The notes beneath the pieces are model-generated. The model did not search any database. It was not told the origin of the DNA and saw only the letters and a list, made by a program, of their open reading frames with translations. Positions 12,261 to 24,430 of a stretch of 64,000 nucleotides of DNA are shown in pieces. Where the stretch lies: positions 367,529,859-367,593,858 of the forward strand of contig OY856186.1 of NCBI GenBank assembly GCA_963693315.1, written 5' to 3'. The position numbers and the translations under genes are program-made. Every line of letters begins with the position of its first letter. Position 1 is the first letter of the stretch. The DNA is from Diogma glabrata (lineage: Eukaryota > Arthropoda > Insecta > Diptera > Cylindrotomidae).

Positions 12261-15200
12261 TTACATTTTCATTTGTTTTAAACAGGGAAATCAAAAATTT
12301 AAAATTCATTTTATAATGTATTTGATACATAATTTTATTATAAACTTTTAACTCAATTTGTTAATTAATTTGATAATGTGCTTATAATGATCCCGTCAGA
12401 CAAATTGATCGATGTTTTTTTAGCGAAAATTTTATATATTTGTATCTTTTTTATCTACATTGGTCGCTTTCCCCGCCCAATAATTATTCAGAATTTCTCT
12501 CACGTGATCTCAAACAAAATACAGTTAATGAGAAACAAAGAAAAAAATAATAAAAGTTTTTTTTTCTAGCAAAACACATCTCTTGTTGCACTATTTCTAT
12601 TATAACACAAAAAGTTACTACACATACCAACACGAAAATCAAAAGCTACAATTTCGCATTTAATAAATTCTAAACAACCGAAAACCCATATTCATTGGAC
12701 ATTTTGACGAAAGTTTCATATTCTCTGTTTGATATGATATTCGTGTGACCAAATTTCTGTTTTTGGGGTAGGTCAAAAATGCAATAGGGCCGATCGTCAC
12801 AATTTGAATTTGTGGTACGAAGACCTTGGCAGAAACCATACTGATATTCTTCAAACAGCTTTCAGTCTAATGATTGATTTTGGCTAGCAAAATGTATGAA
12901 AAGATCTTTTATGCTATGCAAAGGAGAGTGATCGCCCTGTAATTTGCACAAAGAAGGCAATGAACTTATTACGGATTGGTATAGGATAGCTGAATTCTAA
13001 ACCATTGACACGGTTTCAGTTCTCCAGATTATTTGAAAAAGTTTTAAAGTCTAAAAACTAGAGTTTCAACACCAAATACAATTATTTATTATTAATTAAA
13101 TATTACCCAAAATGTTGTTTTAATATGCAAGTGCGCATTTATGACAACAATTGACCAAGTGTCGCTCATTGATTGGAAGCAATCAATAATGACTATACAC
13201 TCGTGACTTGGGATGTTGACTTTAATAGAAATATTACACATCTTATGAATTCACACAATAGTGCTGTCTAGAAATTTACTGGAAAAGTCCTCCACATATT
13301 GTTTAACCATTTCAGCAAAAATAGGAGTCTAATGACAGTTGAGAATTCAGCTTTAGTATGTAGAGTGATGCTGAGATTTCAACTTCGAAATATCATCGCA
13401 TTAGTGATGAAGTGAATAACCTGTCTGCTAAAAGATTTGAACTCACTGGCACCATTGATAAAGTTACTTAAAGAGTTCGAATCCCCAACCGAAACACGTG
13501 AAACGAGCAACATAGAGTTTTTCTCTGAGATAATTCAAACTATACCTTTGAATTGATAGAATTAAAATTAGTTCATTAAATACTTGAGTTTAATTACTCA
13601 CGAAATCCCGAACAATTATTTATTATGTTATATCGTCGAAAGGACGTATCTTATTACCCTTTGATAACGCCCAACGTCTTACTAATCACATATGATAAGA
13701 AGTTTCTCAAAATGCCTGGCTCATGTATCTAACATATTTTCAATATCTACTTGTAGTTTGCCATCTTCATTTTGTATAGTAGTCAATACGGTTTGATGTC
13801 TCTACTTTAAGGTTTTAACTTGTTTAAACTAGCTACGTGTTGATCTTCCTTAATAAAGCTTTCAATCTCTTCAAAATTTCTTATCGTTCGTCTCCATAAT
13901 TTTATAACATCTTGCCTTGCTAGTTATGATTCTCCTTAGTGAACCTGTTGTTTTGTCCTTGTATAGGAATTTGTGAAATAGTCTCTGCTGTACTAAATAG
14001 CATCCGGTCCAATTTTCCTTGAACAACGCTAAGAACAACATCTTTGAATAAATGCCAAATTCGGATATTTAAGATGGGTAATCTAATGACTATATTGTTC
14101 CCAATCGGGCCGGTCACTTTTTTTTTAGTATATTTGGAGCTATTTTAATTTTTATGAAATTGACCGCTAGGCACTGACGAGGGTAACAGAGTAATGTATG
14201 AAATTTACTAAAACCTTGAACAAATTTCGTTGAATCTAATAATAGGACTTATTATTTTAAATATTAAACCACTTAAGTAACTATTAAAAATAACTGTTAC
14301 CGTGTAATACCGTGAGAACTACCTCAGTCGAATTTTTGAGAATTTTTGGTTGAATTTTTGGAGTCCAGGCTTGGAAAGTGGAACCTTATTTTAGCGAATA
14401 AAAGGAAGTTGGCACTGCAAATTTATCACCTCTTAAGCTTTGCACATCCAGAATTGTCTAACAGAAACGTGCTGTTACTAGCACTTGATCAATTGAATTT
14501 CGGGTGTTTCCATTCGATGAAACCCAAATCAGCTTATTAATCGATCGATGCGGAAAGAAAGTATTGGCAATTTTCAAATTATTTGATAACGCAAACTCAG
14601 TAAAAGCTCATAATGAAGTCGCTTGTTTTTGTTTGTTTCATAATTTCCTCCACTGCTGTATTTGAAATATCCCTTTCGTTGATGGTCGTAAATTCAGTGA
14701 GACCATGCACGACAGTGTAAGAGATATTGTTCTATGCTCCACACAGTTCCATTTTACCCACAGATTAAACTAATTCTTTTATTCAAATAAATCCATGTTG
14801 TTGAAATGTGCAACAGTTTCACGACCAAAGCTTGTTATTATACCACGAACCACGAAAGAAAAAAATTTACATCATTCAATAGTTGAAAAATACAAAAACT
14901 AAACTATACTATATCTCAATGTGGTTTGATACATCGATAAGCCTCTAAGTGGCTCCCACCCATCTCCGATAAAGTTTTCTCATTCTAACCCAAAATCAGT
15001 ACACACAATAGAAATTCAGCTGCGTACAAAAAAAATGAAACTGACATAGAAAAATTATTCAAATAAGCAGCCCCAAACGATCACATCATAACAAAAGATC
15101 CTTCATAATCATACCAATTATTAACATTGCGTCAATATTTCAGTTTATACCACATAAATCCGTTTTATGATATCAACAATTAATCCGTTTTATGATATCA

Positions 15201-18200
15201 ACCCCCTTTTGATGATATCAACATCAACGCTCCTGCGCGGAATCAATTTACTTTATTTTGGTTTTAGTTTAAACAAGATACGCTTATTACACATTGCAAA
15301 GAGAACAAAAATATACATTACAGTGGAACGTCATAAACAGACAGATGCTATTTATGAAACGAATCTTAAACTGCTTGATAGTATGAAATGAATGTGTGAT
15401 TGTTGTGAAAACTGCCTATGGTAGATAAACAGATTTTTTGGTCGTTACACCACAGGTAGATCCTCCCTTTGATTGTATTTCAACACGCCTTCTTAAAAGC
15501 CAGTATCAAAATCTTTGCTAGAAGGTTGATCAATTTATAGTATAAAGACGGACTATCCAAATCTTGTTTGCCGAGTATGATATTCTTTTTACTATTCCTA
15601 ATGCTAATGATTTTTTCCCGGGGTGACTTGGACTTTTGAATAAACAAACAATCAATGTTTTGGTTAAATAATTACAACACGGTTCCCCGTAATATAAATT
15701 TGATGTGGATGAATTATAGTCAGTTTAAAGATTAAGAACCCTAAATTGCGTTTATCCTTTATGAAATAAAAACAAGAGGATTATAATTAGAGGATTATAA
15801 TTAGTTTTTTCCCAAAGAAAATTTAAAACTCAATTTAGCTTTAGCTACATCGTTCTACATCGTTTAGCTGTAGAGGTCTACATCGTTTTTCTTAAAATTC
15901 TTCAACTGTCGTAATCTTCATGAAGAAATCTCGTTAGTCTAATTATAGGATTAAATATTACATATTATGTTTATAAAAAACATAAAATTCAATTTGTTTT
16001 AATAAAACAATAAAAAATATGAATTTTATGAGAATGGAACTGCATGTCAGAAAACCATATAATTTTAACAGCGAAGTGGTAATATATCATTTATCATGGC
16101 AACCAAGTTAAACTCAATATTATATTCGTATACGAATGAACATAAAAAATTATTGATTTTTTTGAAACATGAAATGTTAAATTTTTTATTGTTTTAACGT
16201 AAAACATTTAAAACTTTACAACCAAAAATTGATATTACAGTAACTCGTGTAATAAAACCGAAAAGAACTCAATTTTTTTTGTCGCATTTGAATCTTTTTA
16301 TGCGAGGCGTAACTAAATATATCTTGTTATTATGCCATTATTTTATAAATTGGATTTACTTGTGATAGTCTTGACTCTTGAGTTAGTTCCACTTTATTAA
16401 CATTTGAATTGGAAAAATGCAACCAAGTCGTAAATGAATATGACAGATTCTTTTCCAATCTGTTTCCCAAATTTAGTGTAAGAAAACTATGCATAGTCAA
16501 ACAATCAAGGATAAACTTATATTCCATTACAATTTCCAAACCGTATCAATCAAGATCTTAGTGTTCAGTACAAATAAAACCTCGCAAAAAAAAATAATTA
16601 TATATTCATTTCTTTTTCATAAATTTTTTTCCATAAATTCAATGATCAGCCTTCACTATTAGACATATGCATTTTCAATATCATATCAATCATATTTATC
16701 ACGTTATGTCTATTTAAAATATATCAAAATATCTTAAATACAAAACCAACATGTCTATTAAATATTTTACTATAAATTCAACCTACGATAACTTGTAGCA
16801 AAAATTATTATTACAAAAACAAAACATTTACTTACATTTGTAAAATCTAAGGAATAACAATATAAGCTGAACGTCAAGTTAATTAATTCATAAAAAAACA
16901 TGTAACTGAAAGATTGGAATTTCTTTGGTTGTGATTTTGTGATTGATTTTCGAACATGTATTTTACGGGTTTTAGAAGGAATATGTTATCATGCACTAAC
17001 AGAGCCTTTTTGTTATACAAAGATGTATGTTACCCTATGCTGCCAAAAACCCTTCAACGAAACATAAACCTTTCTGTTCCTATCTGTATGTGTTAAAATA
17101 AAGACTTTGTGTCAGAGTTAAGGGGTTGTAATTTTATCAATTCATTGACTTTTATTGGTTAAGTCTTATCTGTTTACCGGTGTGTGTGGACTAAGACTGG
17201 TGGATTAAGACTGGTGAGTGGTGGATTATTGATCATTTTAAAGAAAAGTTTGCAAATACTTTTGGATCAGACCGGGCTTTGAATCCGGTACTTCCGGGCC
17301 CTTTATATAAAACTAAATGGTTTTATATGGTTTTTAATAGCTGTGTATCCCAACTGTTAGCTATTCACTTCTAACACAAGTCGTGTGTTTGTTGCGCCTG
17401 TAGTTACAGGTTCTGATATTTGATTTTACTGTTATACAGTAGATAAGCTCTTGACAAGGAGTCAAACAATCCACGCTAATGTTTTCAGTGAAAACAATTT
17501 AAAGTTTTTTTTGTAAAATTAGAACCAAGATATGATTTGAAGTATTTATATTTTTAGCGAACTATATTGCTAGAATTGGTAGTAAAAGCCGATGCATCAG
17601 TATTACCTTCTTTTTTATCTAATTTTAATACGATTGAAATATTTTTTAATGAACACTGTTATGCTAGTGACGCACTAACAAGAAGCAAACAGAGGACTGC
17701 TTGCCTGGCAGAGTTGTAATCCGACGAGCTTCAGTCATGTGTGTTCGAACTGTTATATCTCCCAGTTCAGTACAAATGATGCAATCTGCATGCAAAAAAA
17801 AACTGTGAAAATGGAATTAACTGAAAAGGAAACTGTGGAAACAGATTAATTGAAAATAAAAACGCAGGGACAACATCGACCTCAAAGACCGAAGAAACCG
17901 AAAGTATTACACCAACACAATACTACAAAAACTATTACATTTAAAAGTTTAAAAAAATTATTAACTCACCTCATGATTATTCCAAATATAAATCTTTATT
18001 TCCTCGAAAACTGAATTAACAGATCATTTTCACCAATTCAAACATACGATTTATGTAAGTGCTTTCAATAAAAAAAAATATCTCAGACGATTGTTGAATT
18101 TGTTGGCAATATATTCAACGATATAAGAAAATTAATAACGCAAATATATGGAAGAAATATATGAACTGATAAACCGTTATACCTTCAAAAGATGATGACG

Positions 18201-18235
18201 ACGGTGAGTTTTACTTTTCACAATATAACAACCTT
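12261..18235. other. AT-rich DNA without recognisable genes
   Basis: Only short random-looking open frames. Local features are a 21-bp phrase (AATCCGTTTTATGATATCAAC) duplicated at about 15150-15195, a short duplication AGGATTATAATTAG near 15775-15803, and direct repeats of GACTGGTG / GTGGATTA near 17190-17225. A weak, stop-ridden resemblance to the linker between endonuclease and RT of a LINE exists on the minus strand at about 13650-13950, too weak to annotate. Confidence 0.55.
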
Positions 18236-20000
18236 TTTTATAAAAAAATATTGCGATGCGATATTATAGATTTCGCGTAGTTCTAATTATAAAAACATTA
18301 AAGAAAGCTGTTGCATCCCAACAGACATAAATTCTGTTGTACGAATAGAAAAAGTAGAAAAAAAAATTTTTGAACCTGAAGTGATGAACCGGAAGATGGA
18401 ATTCAAAACTGTTACAAATCATACTCTAAGCATATATTGTTGCGACGCTGTTTACTCAGGTACAGAAAGTTCATGCGTTGAAACGTTTGTTATTTTGTGA
18501 CGGTGTAGGTAGACAAATTATACATGCCATACTTTGTTTCACAAGAGAAAAAAACTTGACATTAATGATCCGCTGATTTATAATTTGAAAAGTCTTAAAT
18601 GATGGTTATTTCTTGCAAATCGGGGTTGGTTAAGGTAGTCCTTGAATAGTTTGATTGAAGTTTGTGAGGGAAAAAAGAAAGAGAAAGGCTATATATTGGA
18701 TGTTACATGCTATATTTGTTCATTTTCGTGATCATACTCGAATGAATTCAATTACAATTACACAAAAAAATTTATGATAATGTTACAATTATGCAAATAA
18801 ATTTATGTTAATGTGTAAGCACATAATAGTAAATTTAAATAACACACATTTTGGTTTAGTTCATTTTTGGTACAACTATTAAGTTCCAAAAACACATGAA
18901 AGCAAAATATTAGTTGATGTCTTTAAGTTCTGTGTTGCGTAAAAGTTGGAATATAGTGAAGTTAAATTATGATATCACAAAAGTATATATAAATATAATA
19001 TACTGTCGTTCAACACTCGCCCGTGCAAATATGGGGTCTAATAAAACAAAATATATCGTAGTAAGTAAAATGACAGACTAAGGCAAAACAAGGTGCTAAT
19101 AGGTGGGATCTTCTATCATCATGAGGTGAGTCATTCATTTCGTTTCGTCATTCATTTTGTTTCGGGTCGTCAAAGTCTCTTCTGCTCATTTTTTTCGTGG
19201 TCTGTCTGTACATTCTCGAATGCGTGCATAATCTTTAATTTGTGCTGGAGTGGGGGACGTTCATTCTCGGATCCACATGACTTTCGCTAGTTGGAATGTA
19301 AAATCTCAAGGCGCGCAGACCCTCCGAATTCTTTATTTTGATATTATTAGCAATAGGTCCAGTCTCCGTTAAAATATACAAATTTAATCAAAATCAATTA
19401 ACAGGAATTGATATTATTAAAATATCAAATAACCAGGTGCTTGTGAGGCCCCTTACAACTTTTCCCAACATCATCTACAAAATGCGTGCTTTGTCATGCA
19501 AATCTCTATCTTTTCTTAAAGTGTCATCAAAATTGATTGATGAACGAAGTCTTTATGCTCCCAACAAACTTTAAAAACAAATTCAGCAGTTTTACGGTCG
19601 ACCCCTTGTGCTCAAGGTGCAAAAGTGCAAAACAGGTGCACCAACTTGTTTAATATGGCTCAAAAACTATTCAGTTCCTTGCCTCTTTGCATCTTTTGAA
19701 TGTTATATGCTTCCAACAAACATTAACACAATGAAAAAAACCACTATGGAGGAGCTAATAAAATGTTTCTTATATTCCTTGAAACCTTTTTCAAACGTTT
19801 TATGAAATATGATGTGAAACTGCCGGCATTTAAAAAAACCTTTTTAACCGGAAGTGACAAACCGGAATCTGGTTCACAAAAATATGGGAAAAGGTACTAA
19901 ATCTTTATATATCATATTGCAATAAGATTGAAATCCGAGGATTCAAACTATTTTCAAGTGAACATGGATCACATACCAAAGTTTCATCAAGATCCTATGC
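18235..20000 (-). repeat. Inverted, diverged copy of the CTTCCGGT-array repeat family
   Basis: Read on the minus strand this starts at 20000 with GCATAGGATCTTGATGAAAC, the same phrase that opens the copies at 32878 and 63169. It then contains TTTGTTGGGAGCATA (from 19568) and paired CCGGAAGTGACAAACCGGAA-type boxes (near 19850). It ends with a GTACAACAGAATTTATG...TGTTGGGAT segment (about 18310-18350) that also ends the array at 36.47 kb. Beyond that, similarity to 36.49-36.66 kb continues (ATTAGAACTACG, then CGCAATATTTTTT), which suggests the true terminus lies near 18235. The copy is diverged, and its internal array is short compared with the 32.9-36.5 kb copy. Confidence 0.7.
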
Positions 20001-20190
20001 GTTTTTGTCACGAAATCTCCCACCCATTAAGTTAAGAAAAAATTATTATCCAGGAAAAAATATGAACTGCACAACGTAAGTCATGCATTCTTATTTTTTA
20101 GTAGAGAAAAACCAAAACACATACTTTTCAATCTCCAGTTTATTCACCACCTGTCCTTTTGTTGTTATTCCTATGGACTCTGATACATAA

Positions 20191-22550
20191 TTACTTCGGT
20201 CTGAAAGACCTAAGTATTACATTCATGAGCCAAAAGTGATATTCTTACCCCCACTTTTTTGGTATTTCTCGACGTTTTAGGACCTACTGATTCTAAAAAA
20301 GCAAAAAAAAAATGCATGTCTGTCTGCCGCACAGTGGGATTTGTTCATACAATGTTTGGCAAAAAATACAAGGAGTGCTCGTAGAATGTTGAAATTTTGC
20401 TCTGAGCCTTTGGTTAGCTCAATTAAGAAAAATATAAAGTTTCATCAAAATTGTTCACGCCCACTACCCCACCGCCCATAAAACCCAAAATTTATTTTTG
20501 ACCCAAAGTTTTTGAAATTTGGCACAGAGCCTTTTATTACCTCAATTAAGAATAAAATAAAGTTTCATCAAAATTGGCCACGCCCACTAGCCACCGCCCA
20601 TAGAACCCAAAATTTCATGATTTTATGATTTTATAAATTTTAGGATTTTATAAAAGATTATTAATTATTTAAACTTTTTTTTTTTTTAATTGATAGTATG
20701 GAGTCTTACCTTTCATTTTATTATAGCGGGAGCACCTAGCACGACCGAGCAACCTTTTTTTTCTTCCAAGGAAGTTTGCAATCACGGCATATTATAGAAC
20801 AAATTTTATTCTATCATATCTTTTAAACCATATGAGCGATCTTTATAATTTTTTTTTTTAAATACGCAGAAAAGGCTATATTTGAAAATAATCACTATTT
20901 AAATTAGAGCAATAAAGTTATCTTACGTACAAACACTATAGAAGTGCGTAAACAGTTTTCAATATTTTGGACCAAAATTTACATGTGACTTTACTTCATT
21001 ATTTCAAAGACAAATACACGTTTTTTTGGGATACAATTTATGGATTCTTCATACTGAATCAATTTTTTACAAAACTGCATCATTACATTTTTAAATTTTA
21101 TGTGTCGAAAAAATTACTTATTGCACAAAAAATCCCACTGTGTGCCGGTAGGCCGGCCGGCCGTCGTTACCTACGCTGCAGGGAAAACCGCTGGAGGGAT
21201 TTCAAAAATGTTTTTTTCTAAAAATAAGTATACTCAAGGGAAAGGTCCGAAAGGAAGCTGTATTCGATAACTGTACCGGAAGTGAGTCAAAAAAATCATT
21301 AAGTGTGTCAAAAACAGCAAATTTTCATATTTTTGGCTTAGAAATCGTTCATTTTAAGTGATTACGAGAAGGAACATTGAATATGGAGAAATCGGGATAG
21401 ATATGTGAGACCAAAATCTAGAATTTTGCATTATCAGTTTGTCAAAAAAAATGTTGTCAAGTGTGTCAAAAGAAAGATTTTTATTTATTCTCTTACCCAA
21501 TTTTTTGGAAAAAAATAAAATTAATTATTTGTTTGAAATGAAATTTTATTATTATTATTGAGAATTATGGCATTATAAGTTTGTCAAAAAAAATGTTGTC
21601 AAGTGTGTCAAAAATGATTTCATTTATTTTTTTAGCCAATTTTTTGGAAAAAAAATGTAGCTGTCTTTATGACGTAAATGTAATTGAAAATGAAATTGGA
21701 CATGGAAATTTTTGAATTTGTTATAGTTTTTGAAATATTTTTGGAATTATGAAGAAAGTTTGTATTTTTGATTTTGTTATAATTTTTGCAATAATTTTAG
21801 AATTTCGGAAAAAGTTTTAATTTTTGATTTTGTAAGAATTTTTGGAATATTTTTGGAACTTTGAAAAATTTTAAATTTTTGATTATATTATAATTTTTGA
21901 AATTTTGAAAAAAATTTCAATTTTTGATTTTATAAGAATTTTTGGAATATTTTTAGAATTTTGAAAAAATTTTTAAATTTTTGATTTTATTATAATTTTT
22001 GGAATTTTGAAAAAAGTTTGAATTTTGGATTTTGTTACATAATTTTTACAATATTTTTAGAATTTTGGAAAAGTTTGAATTTTTAAGAATTTTTGGAATA
22101 TTATTGTTATTTAGAAAAAGTTTAAATATTTGATTTTATTCTAATTTTTGGAATATTTTTGGAATATTGGAAAAAGTTTGATTTTATTTAATTTTTAAAA
22201 TATTTTTGGAATTTTGAAAGAAATATGAATTTGTGATTTTGTCCATGCGCTAAATGGAGAGGTTTTGAGTAGTTTGCTGAGTGTATCATCTTTTCACTAA
22301 ATTATGTTAATTTATGATCTGTTATAATTTTCCGGCAACGTATTGATGTTTTGTGTTAGTTTTGTAATACATTTCTAAACAGAGATAAAAACATACTTGT
22401 ACTTTAACAAAGAGTTATGTTTGATATACATCGCTGCCCAAAACTAAAAACCATGTCCTCATAAAAGTTTTTTGCCGAAAACTATATCAAAATCCTTAAC
22501 CCAGACAGAAGTCTTGATATCTCAGAGCTGTCAGATTTCAGCTCCTCCAT
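20191..22550 (+). mobile_element. Helentron-like non-autonomous element, copy 2, carrying a nested insertion
   Basis: Same family and orientation as the copy at 10.57 kb. ACTTCGGTCTG is at 20193-20203 and the inverse, with one mismatch, at 22502-22512. The minisatellite lies at about 21700-22230 and the post-repeat segment ends near CTCCTCCATATTTT. The phrase CTGTCTGCCG is interrupted by an 813-bp element at 20330-21142 and resumes on the other side, so the nested insertion is younger. Confidence 0.7.
20330..21142 (+). mobile_element. Transib-like non-autonomous DNA transposon
   Basis: The ends are CACAGTGGGATTTGTTC on the left and its inverse (...AAATCCCACTGTG) on the right, giving a terminal inverted repeat of about 13-15 bp. 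It is flanked by a perfect 5-bp duplication TGCCG at 20325-20329 and 21143-21147. The uninterrupted host sequence is visible in the sister copy at 10.7 kb (CTGTCTGCCG). A 5-bp GC-rich duplication with CAC-initial termini matching the heptamer CACAGTG is characteristic of Transib elements. There is no transposase, so this would be mobilised in trans. Inside, a block of about 115 bp is repeated (about 20380-20600, each copy containing CACGCCCACT and CACCGCCCATA). Confidence 0.72.
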
Positions 22551-22951
22551 ATTTTAGTATTAAACAAATAAAAATTTTTGAAAAGAAAAATTACTAAGAA
22601 TATAACAAAATGTCGAAATTTTATATCTATTGTGACAACAGAATAAAAACTGTGGTCTCTACCGATGATCTAATTCTGATCGACTGTCTAAAAAATTACC
22701 AAATATCCAAGTTAATATAATAAAAAAATTCATGAACCAACAGCATACAAAATGAGATAGAAAATCAAACAGGTTAAAAAAACATGTGAACAAAAGACGA
22801 TAAGTTGTATTGCATGCGTTGATTCATGCATAATCAGTTGTTTAGAGAAACGAATTTTTACGGTGAAAAAAGCTTCGTAACAATTTCAAATAGAATTACT
22901 TAAGAAATTTGAACAGTTGCAACGGGGCTAAAAAATTTATCATATTCAAAT

Positions 22952-24430
22952 ATTAGTTCGGTCTGAAAGATCTAAGTATTACATTCATGAGCCAACGTTT
23001 TAGAACTTACTGATTCTAAAAAAGCCAAAAAAATATGTATGTCTGTCTGCCGGACGAACGTCATTACCTTCGGAATCTTGAAAGCCGCTGGAGGGATTTC
23101 AAAAATTTCTTTTTCTAAAAATAGGTCAACTCAATGGACAGGTCCGAAAGGACGCTGTGTTGGATAACTGTACCAGAAGTGTGTCAAAAAATCATTAAGT
23201 GTGTCAAAAATTGCAAATTTTCATATTTTTGGTTTAAAAAACGTTCATTTTAAGTGATAATGAGTAGAAATAAAGAATGTGGAGAAACCTTGATGGTCGG
23301 GAATGATATGTGAGATCAAAAACTAGAAGTTTAGAAGCATTAGAAGTTTGTCAAAAAAATGTTGTCAAGTGTGTCAAAAAAAAAAGATTTTAATTTATTT
23401 TTTTACCCAATTTTTTGAAAAAAATAAAATTAGTTATTTGTATGACGTGAAATTTTATTATTACTATAGATTATTATGGCATTACAAGTTTGTCGAAAAA
23501 ATAATGTCAAGTGTGTCAAAAGAATAATTTGCATTAATTTTTTTAGAAAAAAATAAAATTAGTTATTTGTATGAAATGGAATGTAATGAAAATAAAATTA
23601 TTATTATTGAGAATTTTATTGCATTATAAGTTTGTCAAAAAAATGTTGTCTAATGTGTCAAAAAAATGATTTCATTTATTTTTTAGCCAATGTTTTGAAA
23701 AAAAAATTTAGTTGATTTTATGACGTAAATGTAATTGAACATGAAATTGGACATGGAAATTTTTGGATTTGTTATATGTAGTTTTTGAAGTTTTTTTGGA
23801 ATTTTGAAACAAAAGTTTGTATTTTTGATTTTGTAATAATTTTTGCAATATTTTTAGAATTTTGGAAAAAGTTTCAATTTTTGAATTTGTTACATAATTT
23901 TTGCAATATTTTTAGAATTTTGAAAAAAGTTTGAAGTTTTGAATTTTTAAGAATTTTTGAAATATTGGAATTTAGAAAAAGTTTAAATATTTGATTTTAT
24001 TCTAATTTTTGGAATATGTTTATAGAATTTTGAAAAAAGTTTGATTTTATTTAATTTTTACAATATTTTTGGAGTTTTGAAAGAAATATGAATATGTGAT
24101 TTAGTAATATTTTCTCGAAACGCTAAATGGAGAGCTTTTTAATTAATTTGCTGAGTATATCATCTTTTCACTAAATTATGTTAATTTATAATCAGTTATG
24201 ATTTTCCGGCAACGTATTGATGTTTCGTGTTGGTTTTGTAATAATTTCTAAACAGAGATAAAAAAAACATTTGTATTTTAACAAAGAGTTATGTTTGATA
24301 TACATCGCTGCCTAAAACTTAAAACCATGTTCTCATAAAAGTCTTTTGCCAAAAACTATATCAAAATCCTTAACCCAGGACGAAGTCTTGATTTCTCAGA
24401 GTTTGAGATTCCAGCTCCTCCATATTTTGT
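22952..24430 (+). mobile_element. Helentron-like non-autonomous element, copy 3
   Basis: Third copy in the same orientation. The left motif AGTTCGGTCTG is at 22955-22965 and the right motif CAGGACGAAGT at 24376-24386, each with one or two changes. Blocks of AAGTGTGTCAAAAA and of the TTTTTGGAATATTTTTGGAA minisatellite follow the same order as in the other copies. A short deletion removes part of the segment just after the left end. It is non-coding. Confidence 0.7.

Noticed and set aside
13650..14117. Possible LINE linker fossil on the minus strand
   Set aside because: A few phrases (such as HFEKLL) resemble the region between endonuclease and RT, but stops are frequent and no RT motif follows.
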